Shown here one piece after another: positions 27,719 through 36,566 of a stretch of DNA of 64,000 bases (the first letter of the stretch is position 1; each line of letters starts with the position of its first letter). The DNA lies in the NCBI GenBank assembly GCA_026415395.1, contig JAOAHD010000002.1:310001-374000 (forward strand), in the 5' to 3' direction. Origin of the DNA: Candidatus Binatia bacterium (lineage in GTDB: Bacteria > Desulfobacterota > Binatia > HRBIN30). The notes beneath the pieces are model-generated. The model had not been told where the DNA came from and made no database searches. It saw only the letters and a program-made list of their open reading frames with translations. A program made the position numbers and the translations under genes.

Positions 27719-30700
27719 ATGTTTCAACGGCTCCATCCGTTGCAGTGCCCGTTAACGGGGACCGTACTTATCGAAGCGAGTGCAGGCACCGGTAAAACGT
27801 ACACGATCGCCAACCTTTATCTCCGCTTGTTGCTGGAGCGGAACTTGACTGTGGAGCAAATCCTCGTGGTGACCTTCACGAATGCCGCGACTGCGGAATT
27901 GCGCGATCGCTTGCGTGCGCGCGTGGCGGCATTGCGGGAGTGTTTGCGGGGTGGTCAGCCGCCGGACCCAGATCTCGCTGCGCTCGCCGCTCAGCGGATG
28001 GCTGCGGGAACGCAGCTCGACGATGAGCGCCGCTTGCAAGCGGCACTCTACGGCTTCGATCTCGCGGCCATCCACACCATTCACTCCTTTTGCCAGCGCA
28101 TGTTGGAGCGACACGCCTTCGAAGGAGGATTGCCGTTCGAGGCCGAACTCGTGGGCACGGCCGCAAATACCGTTTCTCGGCTGGTCCGGGACTTTTGGGT
28201 GCGGCAACTCGAGAGCGCCCCTGCCGAGTTCTTGTGGGACGATGAAGGAAACCCCGGGCCTTTGCAGCGCAGTTTGCCACTTCTCGAACATGCGGTCGGC
28301 TTGGCCCTGCGGTACCCGGACTTGCGCCTGCTCCGCAGGCCGGAGGCGACGGGTGGCTGGCCAGCCTACCGTGCTGCGTTGATTGCTGACGCCATTGCGT
28401 GGGTGCGGCGAGAGCTGGCCCGTGGCAGCCGCTTGCGCCGCGAACGCCGGTTTGACGATTTGTTGCAAGAATTGCGCGATGCATTGCGCTCGCCCGTTCG
28501 AGGCTTGGAATTAGCGGCGGGCATCCGAGAGCAATTCCGTGCTGCCTTGATCGATGAATTCCAAGACACCGACTCGCTGCAGTACGACATTTTCCGCACC
28601 GTTTATGCGGGCCGCAGCGATACCGCGTTGTTCCTGATTGGCGATCCCAAGCAGGCCATTTACGCCTTTCGTGGTGCCGACGTGTTTGCCTATCTCAGCG
28701 GCAAGCAGGATGCCGACCACCACTTTACGCTGGAGCAAAACTGGCGCTCCGTGCCGCAACTCGTCGAGGCAGTGAACCTACTTTTTTCCGAAGAGCGAAC
28801 CGAGCGTCCGTTTCTCCTCGCTGGGATCGAGTACCACCCCATCCAACCTGCGCTGCCAGCGATAAGCGATGCGCATGCCGGCTTGGAAATCCTCTTTGTT
28901 CCGGCTGAAGACGGCAAGGCCATCACGAAAGCTTGGGCGGAGAAGGAGCTTTGCCACATCGTGGCGCAGGACATCTGCAAGTTTGTGCGCAGGGTGCCGG
29001 CCATCGGTCCGCACACCGTGTCGTTCGCCAGTATCGCGGTGCTGTGTCGAACCAACGATCAGGCAGCAGCGATGCAACGCGCGCTCGCCAAGTTGGGCAT
29101 CCCGTCGGCTCTCGAGGGTGAGCTCAGCGTATTCGAGACGTCCGAAGCGATGGAACTCGAGTGCTTGTTGCGCGCCTTGGTGGACCCGGGCGACGGTGCG
29201 GCAGTGCGGGCGGCGCTGGCAACGTCGTTTTTTGGCCTCGATGCCGCCGCCCTGGCGCATTTGCAAACCGCCGATGCGGATTGGGATTCGTGGGTGCAAT
29301 TGTTTTTCGACTGGCACCGAACGTGGCGGGAGCAGGGGTTCATGTCCGCCTTGCAGCAGGTGTTTACGCACGGACAAGCGGCGCGCCGCTTCTTAAAGCT
29401 CGTCGATGGCGAGCGGCGTATGACCAACGTGCGCCATTTGGCGGAATTGCTGCACACGGCCTCCGTGGAGCAACGGCTCTCCCCGGAGCGCGTCCTCGAA
29501 TGGCTGGCGCTCATGCGGCGCGACCCCAGTGCGCGCAGTTCCGATATCGGTCTTGGCGAGGCGGCACAGTTGCGTTTGGAGAGCGACGAGCATGCGGTGA
29601 AGCTGGTCACCATCCACAAGGCCAAGGGGCTGCAATACCCCGTGGTGTATTGCCCGTTTTTGTGGGACTTTCCCAAGCTGCGAGACGAGGAGGCAAAGCT
29701 CCCATGCTTTCACGATCCGAAGACCTTCGAACTGTGCTTGGATTTGCGCGAGCCACCCGACACCAACTCGCTATGGCAGGCTTGGCAGGAACGCAAGGCC
29801 GAAGATGCGCGCTTGCTTTACGTGGCGCTCACACGGGCGCAATACCGCTGCGTGGTTGTGTGGGGCCATTTTGCAGCCGCTCCGGAATCCCCCTTGGCTC
29901 GCTTGCTGCACCCCGGGCGGTTGGCGATGGAGAAAAAGGGGAGCGGAATCCCCAAGATGCAGTGGGCGCCGCAGTTCAAAGACGGAGTGGAAGATTGGAT
30001 GCTCGCTGACCTCCAGAAATTAGCGCGTGCGGCGAACGGGAGCATTCGCGTTCGGCGGTGGCGTGGTTCCCGCTTACAGTCCAGCGCGAAGCCGCAAGCA
30101 AGCGCAGCAGCAGGACTCAAGCCGCGTGTAAGTCGGCGCGCCTTCACAGTGCGCTGGCAAATCGCCAGTTTCTCGGCGCTAACGGAAAAAGCAAAAGGGC
30201 AGAGCTCGGCGGCCGAAGGATTCGATTTTGATGCGGCCTTGGCACCCCGGCCGGTGCCGCTTGCCAAGGTGCCTGACGCTCCACTCTTGCTACGGCTTGC
30301 CGCCGGCGGCCGGATCGGCGAGGCCTTGCACCGGCTGTTTGAAGTGTTGGACTTTGCCAGCCCGCTCGCGGGGCAGATCGACAAGCATGCAGATCTCCTG
30401 CGTCCGCTGGGCGAAGAAGTAGAGCCGGTCACGCTGGCGCAGGCATTGGAGGAGGTGGTGCACACGCCACTGGATCCCTTGGACTTTCGCTTGTGCGACG
30501 TTGCGCGCAGAAAGCGGTTGAACGAGTTGGACTTTTGGTTGCCTGTGTGTACTTCCGGCCAGGCTACGCCGAGTTCGCAACCGGCGGTTGTGCCGCAAAA
30601 GCTCGGGGACGCGTTTGCGCAACACGCTGCCGATCCCTTGCTCCGCGCGTACGGAGAACAGCTCGCCGAGCTCGATTTCCTTCCGTGGGTGGGGTTCCTC

Positions 30701-31054
30701 AAGGGTTACATGGATCTCGTGTTCGAGCACGAGGGGCGCTGGTTTGTGGCAGACTACAAATCGAATTTTCTGGGTCCGACTGCTGCCGATTACTCCCGCG
30801 ATGCGCTCGTTCGCGAAATGCGCGCGCAGCATTACGTGCTCCAGTACCACCTGTACGCCGTCGCCTTGCACCGGATGTTGCAAACCTCCGTGCCCAACTA
30901 CAGCTACGAGCGCGACTTTGGCGGAGTGTTTTACTTATTTGTGCGCGGCATGTCGCCGGCGTATCCACGGGGGAACGGCGTGTACTTCGACCGGCCGCCG
31001 CTTCCCCTCATGGAAAGTTTGCTGCGCGTGTTCACCGGTGAGGACGGAGTGTGA
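27719..31054 (+). CDS. recB: Exodeoxyribonuclease V beta subunit RecB
   Basis: The 3'-5' helicase and nuclease subunit of RecBCD. In 1111 residues: Walker A E-A-S-A-G-T-G-K-T (about 20-28), the UvrD-type T-F-T-N-A-A-T motif, Walker B D-E-F-Q-D-T-D, motif VI Y-V-A-L-T-R-A-Q-Y-R, and the C-terminal nuclease with G-Y-M-D-L-V-F and V-A-D-Y-K-S-N, whose Asp and Lys are the catalytic residues. The ATG at 27719 follows GAGGAGAGGA at good spacing; an in-frame ATG at 27683, only 3 bases past recC, is the alternative. The stop overlaps the GTG of recD. Confidence 0.95.
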   Translation: MFQRLHPLQCPLTGTVLIEASAGTGKTYTIANLYLRLLLERNLTVEQILVVTFTNAATAELRDRLRARVAALRECLRGGQPPDPDLAALAAQRMAAGTQLDDERRLQAALYGFDLAAIHTIHSFCQRMLERHAFEGGLPFEAELVGTAANTVSRLVRDFWVRQLESAPAEFLWDDEGNPGPLQRSLPLLEHAVGLALRYPDLRLLRRPEATGGWPAYRAALIADAIAWVRRELARGSRLRRERRFDDLLQELRDALRSPVRGLELAAGIREQFRAALIDEFQDTDSLQYDIFRTVYAGRSDTALFLIGDPKQAIYAFRGADVFAYLSGKQDADHHFTLEQNWRSVPQLVEAVNLLFSEERTERPFLLAGIEYHPIQPALPAISDAHAGLEILFVPAEDGKAITKAWAEKELCHIVAQDICKFVRRVPAIGPHTVSFASIAVLCRTNDQAAAMQRALAKLGIPSALEGELSVFETSEAMELECLLRALVDPGDGAAVRAALATSFFGLDAAALAHLQTADADWDSWVQLFFDWHRTWREQGFMSALQQVFTHGQAARRFLKLVDGERRMTNVRHLAELLHTASVEQRLSPERVLEWLALMRRDPSARSSDIGLGEAAQLRLESDEHAVKLVTIHKAKGLQYPVVYCPFLWDFPKLRDEEAKLPCFHDPKTFELCLDLREPPDTNSLWQAWQERKAEDARLLYVALTRAQYRCVVVWGHFAAAPESPLARLLHPGRLAMEKKGSGIPKMQWAPQFKDGVEDWMLADLQKLARAANGSIRVRRWRGSRLQSSAKPQASAAAGLKPRVSRRAFTVRWQIASFSALTEKAKGQSSAAEGFDFDAALAPRPVPLAKVPDAPLLLRLAAGGRIGEALHRLFEVLDFASPLAGQIDKHADLLRPLGEEVEPVTLAQALEEVVHTPLDPLDFRLCDVARRKRLNELDFWLPVCTSGQATPSSQPAVVPQKLGDAFAQHAADPLLRAYGEQLAELDFLPWVGFLKGYMDLVFEHEGRWFVADYKSNFLGPTAADYSRDALVREMRAQHYVLQYHLYAVALHRMLQTSVPNYSYERDFGGVFYLFVRGMSPAYPRGNGVYFDRPPLPLMESLLRVFTGEDGV

Positions 31055-32919
31055 ATCGCCGTACGCTCCAAGAGCAAGGCTTGGTGAACGATTTCGATCT
31101 CCACTTGGCGGCCACCCTGGGGCGCGTGGGCGGGGAAGAGCGAGAGGCTGTTCTTGCGACGGTGGCGTTGCTTAGTCGCTCCTTGCGCGACGGACATGTG
31201 TGCTTGAACGTCGCCTCCGCGGGTGCGGCCCTCGGCGTCGGTGCCGGGGATGATGACAGCTTGGCTGCACTCCAGTGGCCGCCTGGTTTGCTCGATGCAC
31301 TGGCAGCAAGCCCGCTGGTGGGCTCCGGCAGCGGCGACACTCCGTTGGTGCTCGACCGCGCCGGCCGTTTATATCTTCGCCGCTATTGGTGGTTCGAGCA
31401 AAATGTGATTGCGGCACTGCGGCAGCGCGCGCAGGTGCCGCCCAAGGAGGTACCGATCGAATTTCTCAAGAACACCCTGCCAGCGTTGTTCGCTGGTTCT
31501 GACACGAAGCCCCCGGCGATCGACTGGCAGCAAGTGGCCACCTTGGTCGCCTTCTTGCGCCCATTGTGCATCGTGTCGGGTGGGCCCGGTACCGGGAAAA
31601 CCTTCATCGTGGCCAACATTTTGAGCTTATTGCTGGCGTGGGCAAGTGCCTGCGGGCAGCGTTTGCCGCGGATTATGTTGCTCGCGCCCACGGGCAAGGC
31701 TGCGGCACGGTTGAGTGAGTCGTTGCAGCGCGCACGCTCTCGCCTGCCTGTGGGCTCGGAGCTCCTGCAAGCCATTCCCACAGAGGCCAGCACGATTCAT
31801 CGCGCGCTGGTGCCGCTCGGTGGCTCGCGCACGCGGTTTCGGTACCACCGGGACAACCCACTCGGGGCGGATGTGGTGGTCGTGGACGAGTGCTCCATGG
31901 TGGATCTTGCCCTCATGGCCCGCTTGCTGGACGCCTTGCCCGCCACCGCGCGGCTTGTGTTGTTGGGCGACGAGTATCAACTGGCGAGTGTGCAGGCAGG
32001 ATCGGTACTCGGCGACCTTTGCAACCGGGGCGAGCCGGCGCGGTTTTCACGCCAGCAGTGGCAGTGGATCGAAGCGGTGCTCGGGGTGCCGCCGCCGAAA
32101 CCAGGGGAGTTGCCCGCTCGAAGTGGCATTCATGATTGCCTGGTGCGGCTGACGCGCAGTTACCGCTTTCGCGAAGACGGCGGCATCGGCGCGGTGGCTG
32201 CGGCGGTGAAGCGGGGTGACGCTGAGCTTGCGTGGGAGGTGCTCATGGCGGGTAAGGACCAGGCGGCGACAGACGTGGCCAGCTTGGGCGAGGCGCCGCT
32301 GCCGTGGAGGCTGTCCGCTGCTCTCGGCCGTGCCGTGCAAAGTGGATTTCAGCAGTACTTTCGCGCGTCCGACCCGGAGGCACGTCTTGCCGCGTTCGAG
32401 CGCTTTCGCGTTTTATGCGCTAACCGCTACGGTCCGTTCGGCATCCATGCCCTGAACACCGCGATCGAGCGCCTGTTGGAGAGCTGTGGGTTAATCGAGT
32501 GCGACAGCCCCTGGTATCTAGGGCGCCCCATTTTGGTGACGGAGAACGACTACCAGATTCGACTGTTCAACGGCGATTGGGGAAGCATCGTGCGCACGGC
32601 CGGAGAGCGCGGGCACCAGCGTATGGCTGCGTTTCGCGATGGACAAGGAAAGTTGCGCTTGATCGCACCCGGGCGCTTGCCGCCGCACGAGACCGCCTTT
32701 GCCATGACCATCCACAAAAGCCAGGGATCAGAGTTCGATGAGGTGGAAGTGGTGCTGCCTCCAAGCGCCTCGCCGTTACTCACCCGAGAACTCGTGTACA
32801 CGGCGCTCACCCGCGCCAGGCACCGCGTGCGTGTACACGCCACGCGCGAGGCATTTGCGCACGCGGTGCGCAGCCGCATCGAGCGGTCTTCGGGGCTCCG
32901 CGACGGCTTGTGGGGGTGA
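31051..32919 (+). CDS. recD: Exodeoxyribonuclease V alpha subunit RecD
   Basis: The 5'-3' helicase of RecBCD, 622 residues. Walker A G-G-P-G-T-G-K-T-F lies at about 177-185, Walker B V-V-D-E-C-S-M-V-D near 278, and the C-terminal motifs A-M-T-I-H-K-S-Q-G-S-E-F and Y-T-A-L-T-R-A-R complete SF1B motifs V and VI. It starts with GTG overlapping the recB TGA by four bases (GTGA), a coupled start. The N-terminal domain is short but typical of RecBCD-type RecD, not RecD2. It is the last gene of the recCBD operon. Confidence 0.94.
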   Translation: MNRRTLQEQGLVNDFDLHLAATLGRVGGEEREAVLATVALLSRSLRDGHVCLNVASAGAALGVGAGDDDSLAALQWPPGLLDALAASPLVGSGSGDTPLVLDRAGRLYLRRYWWFEQNVIAALRQRAQVPPKEVPIEFLKNTLPALFAGSDTKPPAIDWQQVATLVAFLRPLCIVSGGPGTGKTFIVANILSLLLAWASACGQRLPRIMLLAPTGKAAARLSESLQRARSRLPVGSELLQAIPTEASTIHRALVPLGGSRTRFRYHRDNPLGADVVVVDECSMVDLALMARLLDALPATARLVLLGDEYQLASVQAGSVLGDLCNRGEPARFSRQQWQWIEAVLGVPPPKPGELPARSGIHDCLVRLTRSYRFREDGGIGAVAAAVKRGDAELAWEVLMAGKDQAATDVASLGEAPLPWRLSAALGRAVQSGFQQYFRASDPEARLAAFERFRVLCANRYGPFGIHALNTAIERLLESCGLIECDSPWYLGRPILVTENDYQIRLFNGDWGSIVRTAGERGHQRMAAFRDGQGKLRLIAPGRLPPHETAFAMTIHKSQGSEFDEVEVVLPPSASPLLTRELVYTALTRARHRVRVHATREAFAHAVRSRIERSSGLRDGLWG

Positions 32920-33153
32920 GTCCTGACGAGTCACGGGAGGCCCTCGGGAGATGAGCAAGTGCCTCCTCAATTGGCCGAACGGGCGTCGTGGCTTCGCCAG
33001 GCACCTGGCGGGGCATTTGAAAAGGTAGGTCTCTTGTGGCGAAAACTCTCTCGAAATCCTCTGGGTTACCTGGGGAGCCCTACGATAGTAGAGCAAGCAT
33101 CGCGCTTTACCGTAATCGCTATGGTTTCATGGCCTTACTGGAAAAGCGCAGCC
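32920..33153. other. Intergenic gap between convergent genes
   Basis: A 234-base gap between recD and the 3' end of the frameshifted minus-strand gene. I see no gene, no repeat shared with other gaps and no clear terminator hairpin with a T tract. Confidence 0.45.
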
Positions 33154-34163
33154 CTAGGAAAACTTGATTGCGCTCCGAAGGGGATGAGCTGGCAAGTAAG
33201 ACTCGTTCGTCGTGCCTGCTGCGTGGCGCTCACAGCCCGATAACGCTGAGATAACCGCAGAAATAATCTCCTCGATGCTGACCGCTCTGTCGCGATTCTG
33301 ATCTACTCCGTTGCACAGGTCTACAGAGGAGAGGCCGAGCGCGATCGTGACTGCCGTCACAATCTTATCTATCGTCACTTCGCCGTTACTGTTGCAGTCG
33401 CCGTTACAGAGAACGGAGGTGGTAGTTGGCGTGTGTGTGGCTGTAGGTCTTGGGGGCGCCCTCGGAGACGCTGTCGGTGTGGCCTCTTCGGGCGGGGGCG
33501 GGGTTGCTGTGGGCAAAGATTCCCGCGCGAGTGTCGGAGAGAACTGACGCGGTTCCGTCGGAGTAAAAAAGGGCTCGGTGTAGGAAGATTCGGCGCAACA
33601 GTTGCTGTCGGGCTCGGGCTGTTTGATGGCTTGGCGGTCGCGGTTGGACTGTGCGGCGGAGGAGAGGGAAGAGCAACCAAAAGGACCACACTGTAAGTGT
33701 CTGATGCAGCGTAGGCGCCTAGGGTGTCGACCAAACGAAATTGTAACGGTAGACTGCCGGATTGTCCGGCTGGCAGTTGTGCTTGCCAACTTGGGTGAGA
33801 GTGAAGGTTTGGTTCGGTGCCTAGAAGGGCGCGGTCTCCTGAAAGAGTGAGAATCCGACCATTAACGTTGATCGACACCCCAGGGCAGCGGAAACCAGCT
33901 CAAGGTAAACGGGGGGTCCCGGGACGAAGTGGGAACGATCCTGCAACGGCCAGATCTGCGGACAGACCGATGAAGCCCGGGCTGATGGCTGAGTACAGGC
34001 AAAGGGACGGGGTACATAGGGTACGAGAGAGGCGAATTTCGGCTTGCTGTTGGAAGTTGGCAATCTGAAGCTTTCCACCGGCAACTTCGGTCCCAGCAAC
34101 GAGAAAATCCCCCTCGTGGAGCTGAGCGGAAACGATTCCAGCCACGAAAAGTAACAAAGGCAT
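33154..34163 (-). pseudogene. Frameshifted secreted protein with dockerin-like tail (cluster copy A)
   Basis: Reading three frames in turn gives one sensible protein of about 335 residues: a short signal peptide (M-P-L-L-L-F-V-A-G-I-V-S-A), Q-L-H-E-G-D-F-L-V-A-G-T, a beta-rich domain with N-L-H-S-H-P-S-W and L-P-L-Q-F-R-L-V-D, a Pro/Thr linker, and an EF-hand pair C-N-G-D-C-N-S-N-G-E-V-T-I-D ... D-Q-N-R-D-R-A-V-S-I-E-E ending L-S-G-C. The frame breaks at a G6 run on the plus strand (33911-33916), near a C4 run (33878-33881), and at an A6 run (33565-33570). Each is a one-base change in or near a homopolymer, so either the gene is decaying or the sequence has errors. It is related to the genes at 34543 and 35772. 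Confidence 0.7.
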
Positions 34164-34269
34164 GAACGCTCGGATCGAGCGCAGAGACTATCCTCCGGTT
34201 TGTAGAAGCACGGTCCAGCGAGACAGGCAGTAAGGGGGGCACGCGAAGCCCCCTTACACACGGCGACGG

Positions 34270-34542
34270 TTAATGTCGCTCGGCGATGGTTCTCAGGCAA
34301 GGTGAGTACTCGGGCAGAGGGTTCCCGCCTTTACTGGGCCTCGCTTGGAATTGCTCGAGATTACACAGAATCCCTGGGAACGCGGCGCTGAGGGCGGTCT
34401 CTGCTTGACAACGGATCAACGCGATGTGGGCTTGCAGCGTTTCAGGGGTTGGGAAGTCGTTCGACGCGGAGTTTGGAATCACTCGGCCATCTAAAGTGTT
34501 CGGGCCGGGAGTGCCGCATTTTAGCTGGAGCTCTGACACCGT
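34270..34542 (-). pseudogene. Severed C-terminal part of cluster copy B, after an in-frame TAG
   Basis: These 90 codons continue the frame of the gene at 34543-35385 directly past its TAG: T-V-S-E-L-Q-L-K-C-G-T-P-G and on to P-C-L-R-T-I-A-E-R-H and a stop. The cysteine spacing continues the Cys/helix domain of the upstream part, where K-C-G-T-P would be the natural next turn. It is either dead sequence behind a nonsense mutation, a readthrough extension, or a separate GTG-started gene (34539). No ribosome-binding site supports the last option. Confidence 0.55.
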
Positions 34543-35385
34543 CTAGCGTTCCAGATCTTCGAGCCGACCGAGCATAGTCTTGCTGTCGGGGGCGCTGCCG
34601 CTGAGGTTTGTGCACATTCGCTCTGCTGTGGCCAAGGCTGACGACGCTGACGGATCACCGACGTGATCCTTGGCTTTCCACACAGCAACGCGGTCGAAAC
34701 ACCTGCGCAACTCGCGGCTGACTCGCGCATAGTATCGAGGCACGGTCGCGCTCAACGCGCGTTGGCAGCGCAGGCTGATGCTATCGACTCCAGAGGTGGA
34801 GCTGTAGTCCAGTTCGGGTAAGAAGGCGTTGCTCAAGCGCAGCACGTAGGGTTCTGAGGGTTGGTAACCGTTGGAGCTGGTTCCCTCGATGATGCGAAAC
34901 ACAACTAAACCTTCACCCAGCAGGCTTGTCGGGACCGTGCTAAGCAAGATGCGGAAAGGTGCATGCTGATGCAAATCAGACCCGGCTCCCGGTACATCGT
35001 GGGTTCCGATTAGATAAGACCCTGGTGCAGTGATAGGCACGCAGCGTAGTTCAAGGGCGACGCCCGGGCTCACGTACAACACCTCGAGCCCGACTTCCGT
35101 GTTTAATAGGAGTTCGTAAATTTCAGGCGCTTCCGTGTCGGACGGTGCGAAGCCTAGGTCGGTTGCCTCGAACAGATAAGGAAACCCAGTGTATCGTAAT
35201 CCGACAACGTGACGTTCGAAGTCGAAATCAACATTGAGGACCCCGCCGTTCGAGGCAGCTGAACCGATAAGAAGGTCGCCGGTGTGGGCCTGCGCTCGAC
35301 TGACGTCGATGAGAGCGAGAGCAGCGAGGCCCGCCACAGGCAGAATTTTAGCATTCCATTTCAGATGGTTATCTCCTCTGTCCAT
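34543..35385 (-). CDS. Secreted protein of the 33-36 kb cluster (copy B), probably truncated
   Basis: 280 residues with a signal peptide ending S-R-A-Q-A, then H-T-G-D-L-L-I-G-S, F-E-A-T-D-L-G-F-A-P, T-E-V-G-L-E-V-L-Y-V and S-D-L-H-Q-H-A-P-F-R-I-L-L. The same order of motifs appears in copies A and C. From about residue 205 a Cys/helix domain begins (C-Q-R-A-L ... Y-Y-A-R-V-S-R-E-L-R-R-C-F) of a kind common in secreted deltaproteobacterial and Binatota proteins, but it stops at a TAG and continues in frame beyond. The start is uncertain: AGAGGAGA lies inside the open frame, seven bases before a CTG at 35364, which may be the true start. The N-terminal domain resembles HxH-bearing exported proteins such as the all3515-type family; this is a weak match from memory. 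Confidence 0.6.
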   Translation of the reverse strand: MDRGDNHLKWNAKILPVAGLAALALIDVSRAQAHTGDLLIGSAASNGGVLNVDFDFERHVVGLRYTGFPYLFEATDLGFAPSDTEAPEIYELLLNTEVGLEVLYVSPGVALELRCVPITAPGSYLIGTHDVPGAGSDLHQHAPFRILLSTVPTSLLGEGLVVFRIIEGTSSNGYQPSEPYVLRLSNAFLPELDYSSTSGVDSISLRCQRALSATVPRYYARVSRELRRCFDRVAVWKAKDHVGDPSASSALATAERMCTNLSGSAPDSKTMLGRLEDLER

Positions 35386-35696
35386 TCTTCTTGTGGAAGC
35401 CGTGGTAGGCCTTGATGCGCCAATTGGAGTTCCGCCTCAGGTCCTGGTCCGCTGGGCGGAGCTCGGCCAAAGCGCCGCTTCCGTCGGGTCGGAAGCTTGG
35501 CCCGTAGGATGCGACCCTCGACGCGTCTGCGCCTTGGGAGTAGGATGGGCACGACCATCGCGGGCTTCCCCTGAGGAGTTGCAGCGGGAAAACTCAAGCA
35601 CTTCCAGCAGGCGCCGACGTGGTCGGCGATGTGCGCTGCGCGGTGGTGGATTCCTCCAACGAAAGACGCCAGTAGGGCCAGACCAGAAAGAAGCAC
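35361..35696 (-). CDS. Small His-His/CxxC membrane protein (DUF2946-like), copy 2
   Basis: 111 residues from a GTG: a hydrophobic segment L-A-L-L-A-S-F-V-G-G-I followed by H-H-R-A-A-H-I, then D-H-V-G-A-C-W-K-C. This aligns with the gene at 36567-36854 (A-L-L-A-x-x-V-x-G, H-H, A-C-x-x-C), but the C-terminal half is Arg/Pro-rich and less convincing. The frame overlaps the start of copy B by 25 bases. The GTG falls within the hydrophobic segment and no ATG or ribosome-binding site is upstream before a TGA, so the 5' end may be damaged. A metal-binding role is inferred only from His and Cys pairs. Confidence 0.45.
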   Translation of the reverse strand: MLLSGLALLASFVGGIHHRAAHIADHVGACWKCLSFPAATPQGKPAMVVPILLPRRRRVEGRILRAKLPTRRKRRFGRAPPSGPGPEAELQLAHQGLPRLPQEEWTEEITI

Positions 35697-35771
35697 CAGA
35701 GCCTGGATCAGACGCTTGCTGAGCCTTCAAAGTGGGTTTCGCGGTAACCCGCGCAAGTCGGTGGCCCTCCT

Positions 35772-36341
35772 CTACTGTAAGCGGAAGGTGAGTGTGTACG
35801 GTGGCGAAGGTTCGTGTGAAGGATTTTCTGCCAACTCGACCAACCGAAAACTGATGGTCAGGGTGGAAGCGCGCTCGGTGCCAACGAAAAACCACTCGAC
35901 GTGCGCGTGGAGACTGCCCGACTCGCCGAGCGGGATTCGATCTCCCGGAGCCGCGGCGACCGCCTCGTCAGATTTAACTTGTATGCCTTGATCATTGGAG
36001 ACAATTTCCAAGGCGAGAGGGACCGGCTTTGTCAGTGGCTCGTATCCCCCGCTGCGCAGTTCAAGGTCGGCGAAGCCTGGTTCGGAAGCAGTACACAAGT
36101 GGAAGTCGCCAAGTTGCTGGCACGGTAAGGAAATTTCAACGTCGAAGTTAAACCAGGCCGCGAGCTGTTTGGCGTTGACTTGGCTTGACCCAACAAGAAT
36201 ATCGACGTGGGGAGCGGGTTCCTTAAAGCCCGGCGGCTCTTCTGGTCCACAACCGCATATCGTCAACAGCCAGAACGACACCGCGGTGAGTGCGACCAAA
36301 GACTTTGACAAACCTTTGTGATTTTGCAGTGTTTGAACCAT
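35772..36341 (-). CDS. Lipoprotein of the 33-36 kb cluster (copy C)
   Basis: 189 residues with signal peptide and lipobox L-T-I-C-G-C (Cys at about 31). The mature part starts P-H-V-D-I-L-V-G-S-S and carries S-E-P-G-F-A-D-L-E-L, V-P-L-A-L-E-I-V-S-N-D-Q-G-I-Q-V and G-S-L-H-A-H-V-E-W, ending S-P-P-Y-T-L-T-F-R-L. It shares motif order with copies A and B but lacks a linker and extra domains, so it is the minimal form of the family and the only intact one. GGGGGAG precedes the ATG at 36341. Probably anchored in the outer or inner membrane; function unknown. Confidence 0.65.
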   Translation of the reverse strand: MVQTLQNHKGLSKSLVALTAVSFWLLTICGCGPEEPPGFKEPAPHVDILVGSSQVNAKQLAAWFNFDVEISLPCQQLGDFHLCTASEPGFADLELRSGGYEPLTKPVPLALEIVSNDQGIQVKSDEAVAAAPGDRIPLGESGSLHAHVEWFFVGTERASTLTISFRLVELAENPSHEPSPPYTLTFRLQ

Positions 36342-36566
36342 TGTAGCGTTCTCCCCCGTCCCCAGAGGGACGTCTCGATGTTTGAGCCCTGATCCGAACC
36401 CTTTCAGGGCAGCCGCGGCTGGAGGAACGGAGCCTCCAGCAAACCGCGTGAGCGGCATACGCGATGTTTGCTCAGCGGCGTAGGCGACGTTTGCGGGGAT
36501 GCGGGTGCGCCGCTGAAAAACGGCGTACCCGCTGAGGCCGGATCGTCTCTAAACGTCGCGCGAACG
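36342..36566 (-). other. Hairpin-rich spacer with a direct repeat
   Basis: Read on the minus strand, five hairpins follow each other: CTCAGCGG/CCGCTGAG enclosing GGGT-CGCCG/CGGCG-ACCC; AGCAAAC/GTTTGCT enclosing GCGT/ACGC; CTGGAGG/CCTCCAG; CCCTGA/TCAGGG; and GTCCC/GGGAC just before the ribosome-binding site of copy C. GCAAACGTCGCCTACGCCGC and GCAAACATCGCGTATGCCGC are an imperfect direct repeat. No riboswitch class fits that I can recognise. It could be a structured leader or a small repeat element. Confidence 0.4.

Noticed and set aside
33821-34300. Separate 159-residue gene overlapping copy A
   Set aside because: Only its middle matches the family and only because it carries one of the frames needed to repair copy A. 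It has no signal peptide or ribosome-binding site.
36342-36566. Cyclic-di-GMP (GEMM) or cobalamin riboswitch in the hairpin-rich leader
   Set aside because: CAAAC elements are present, but neither the GEMM GGACGCAAAGCC-type core nor a B12 box could be found in the right order.
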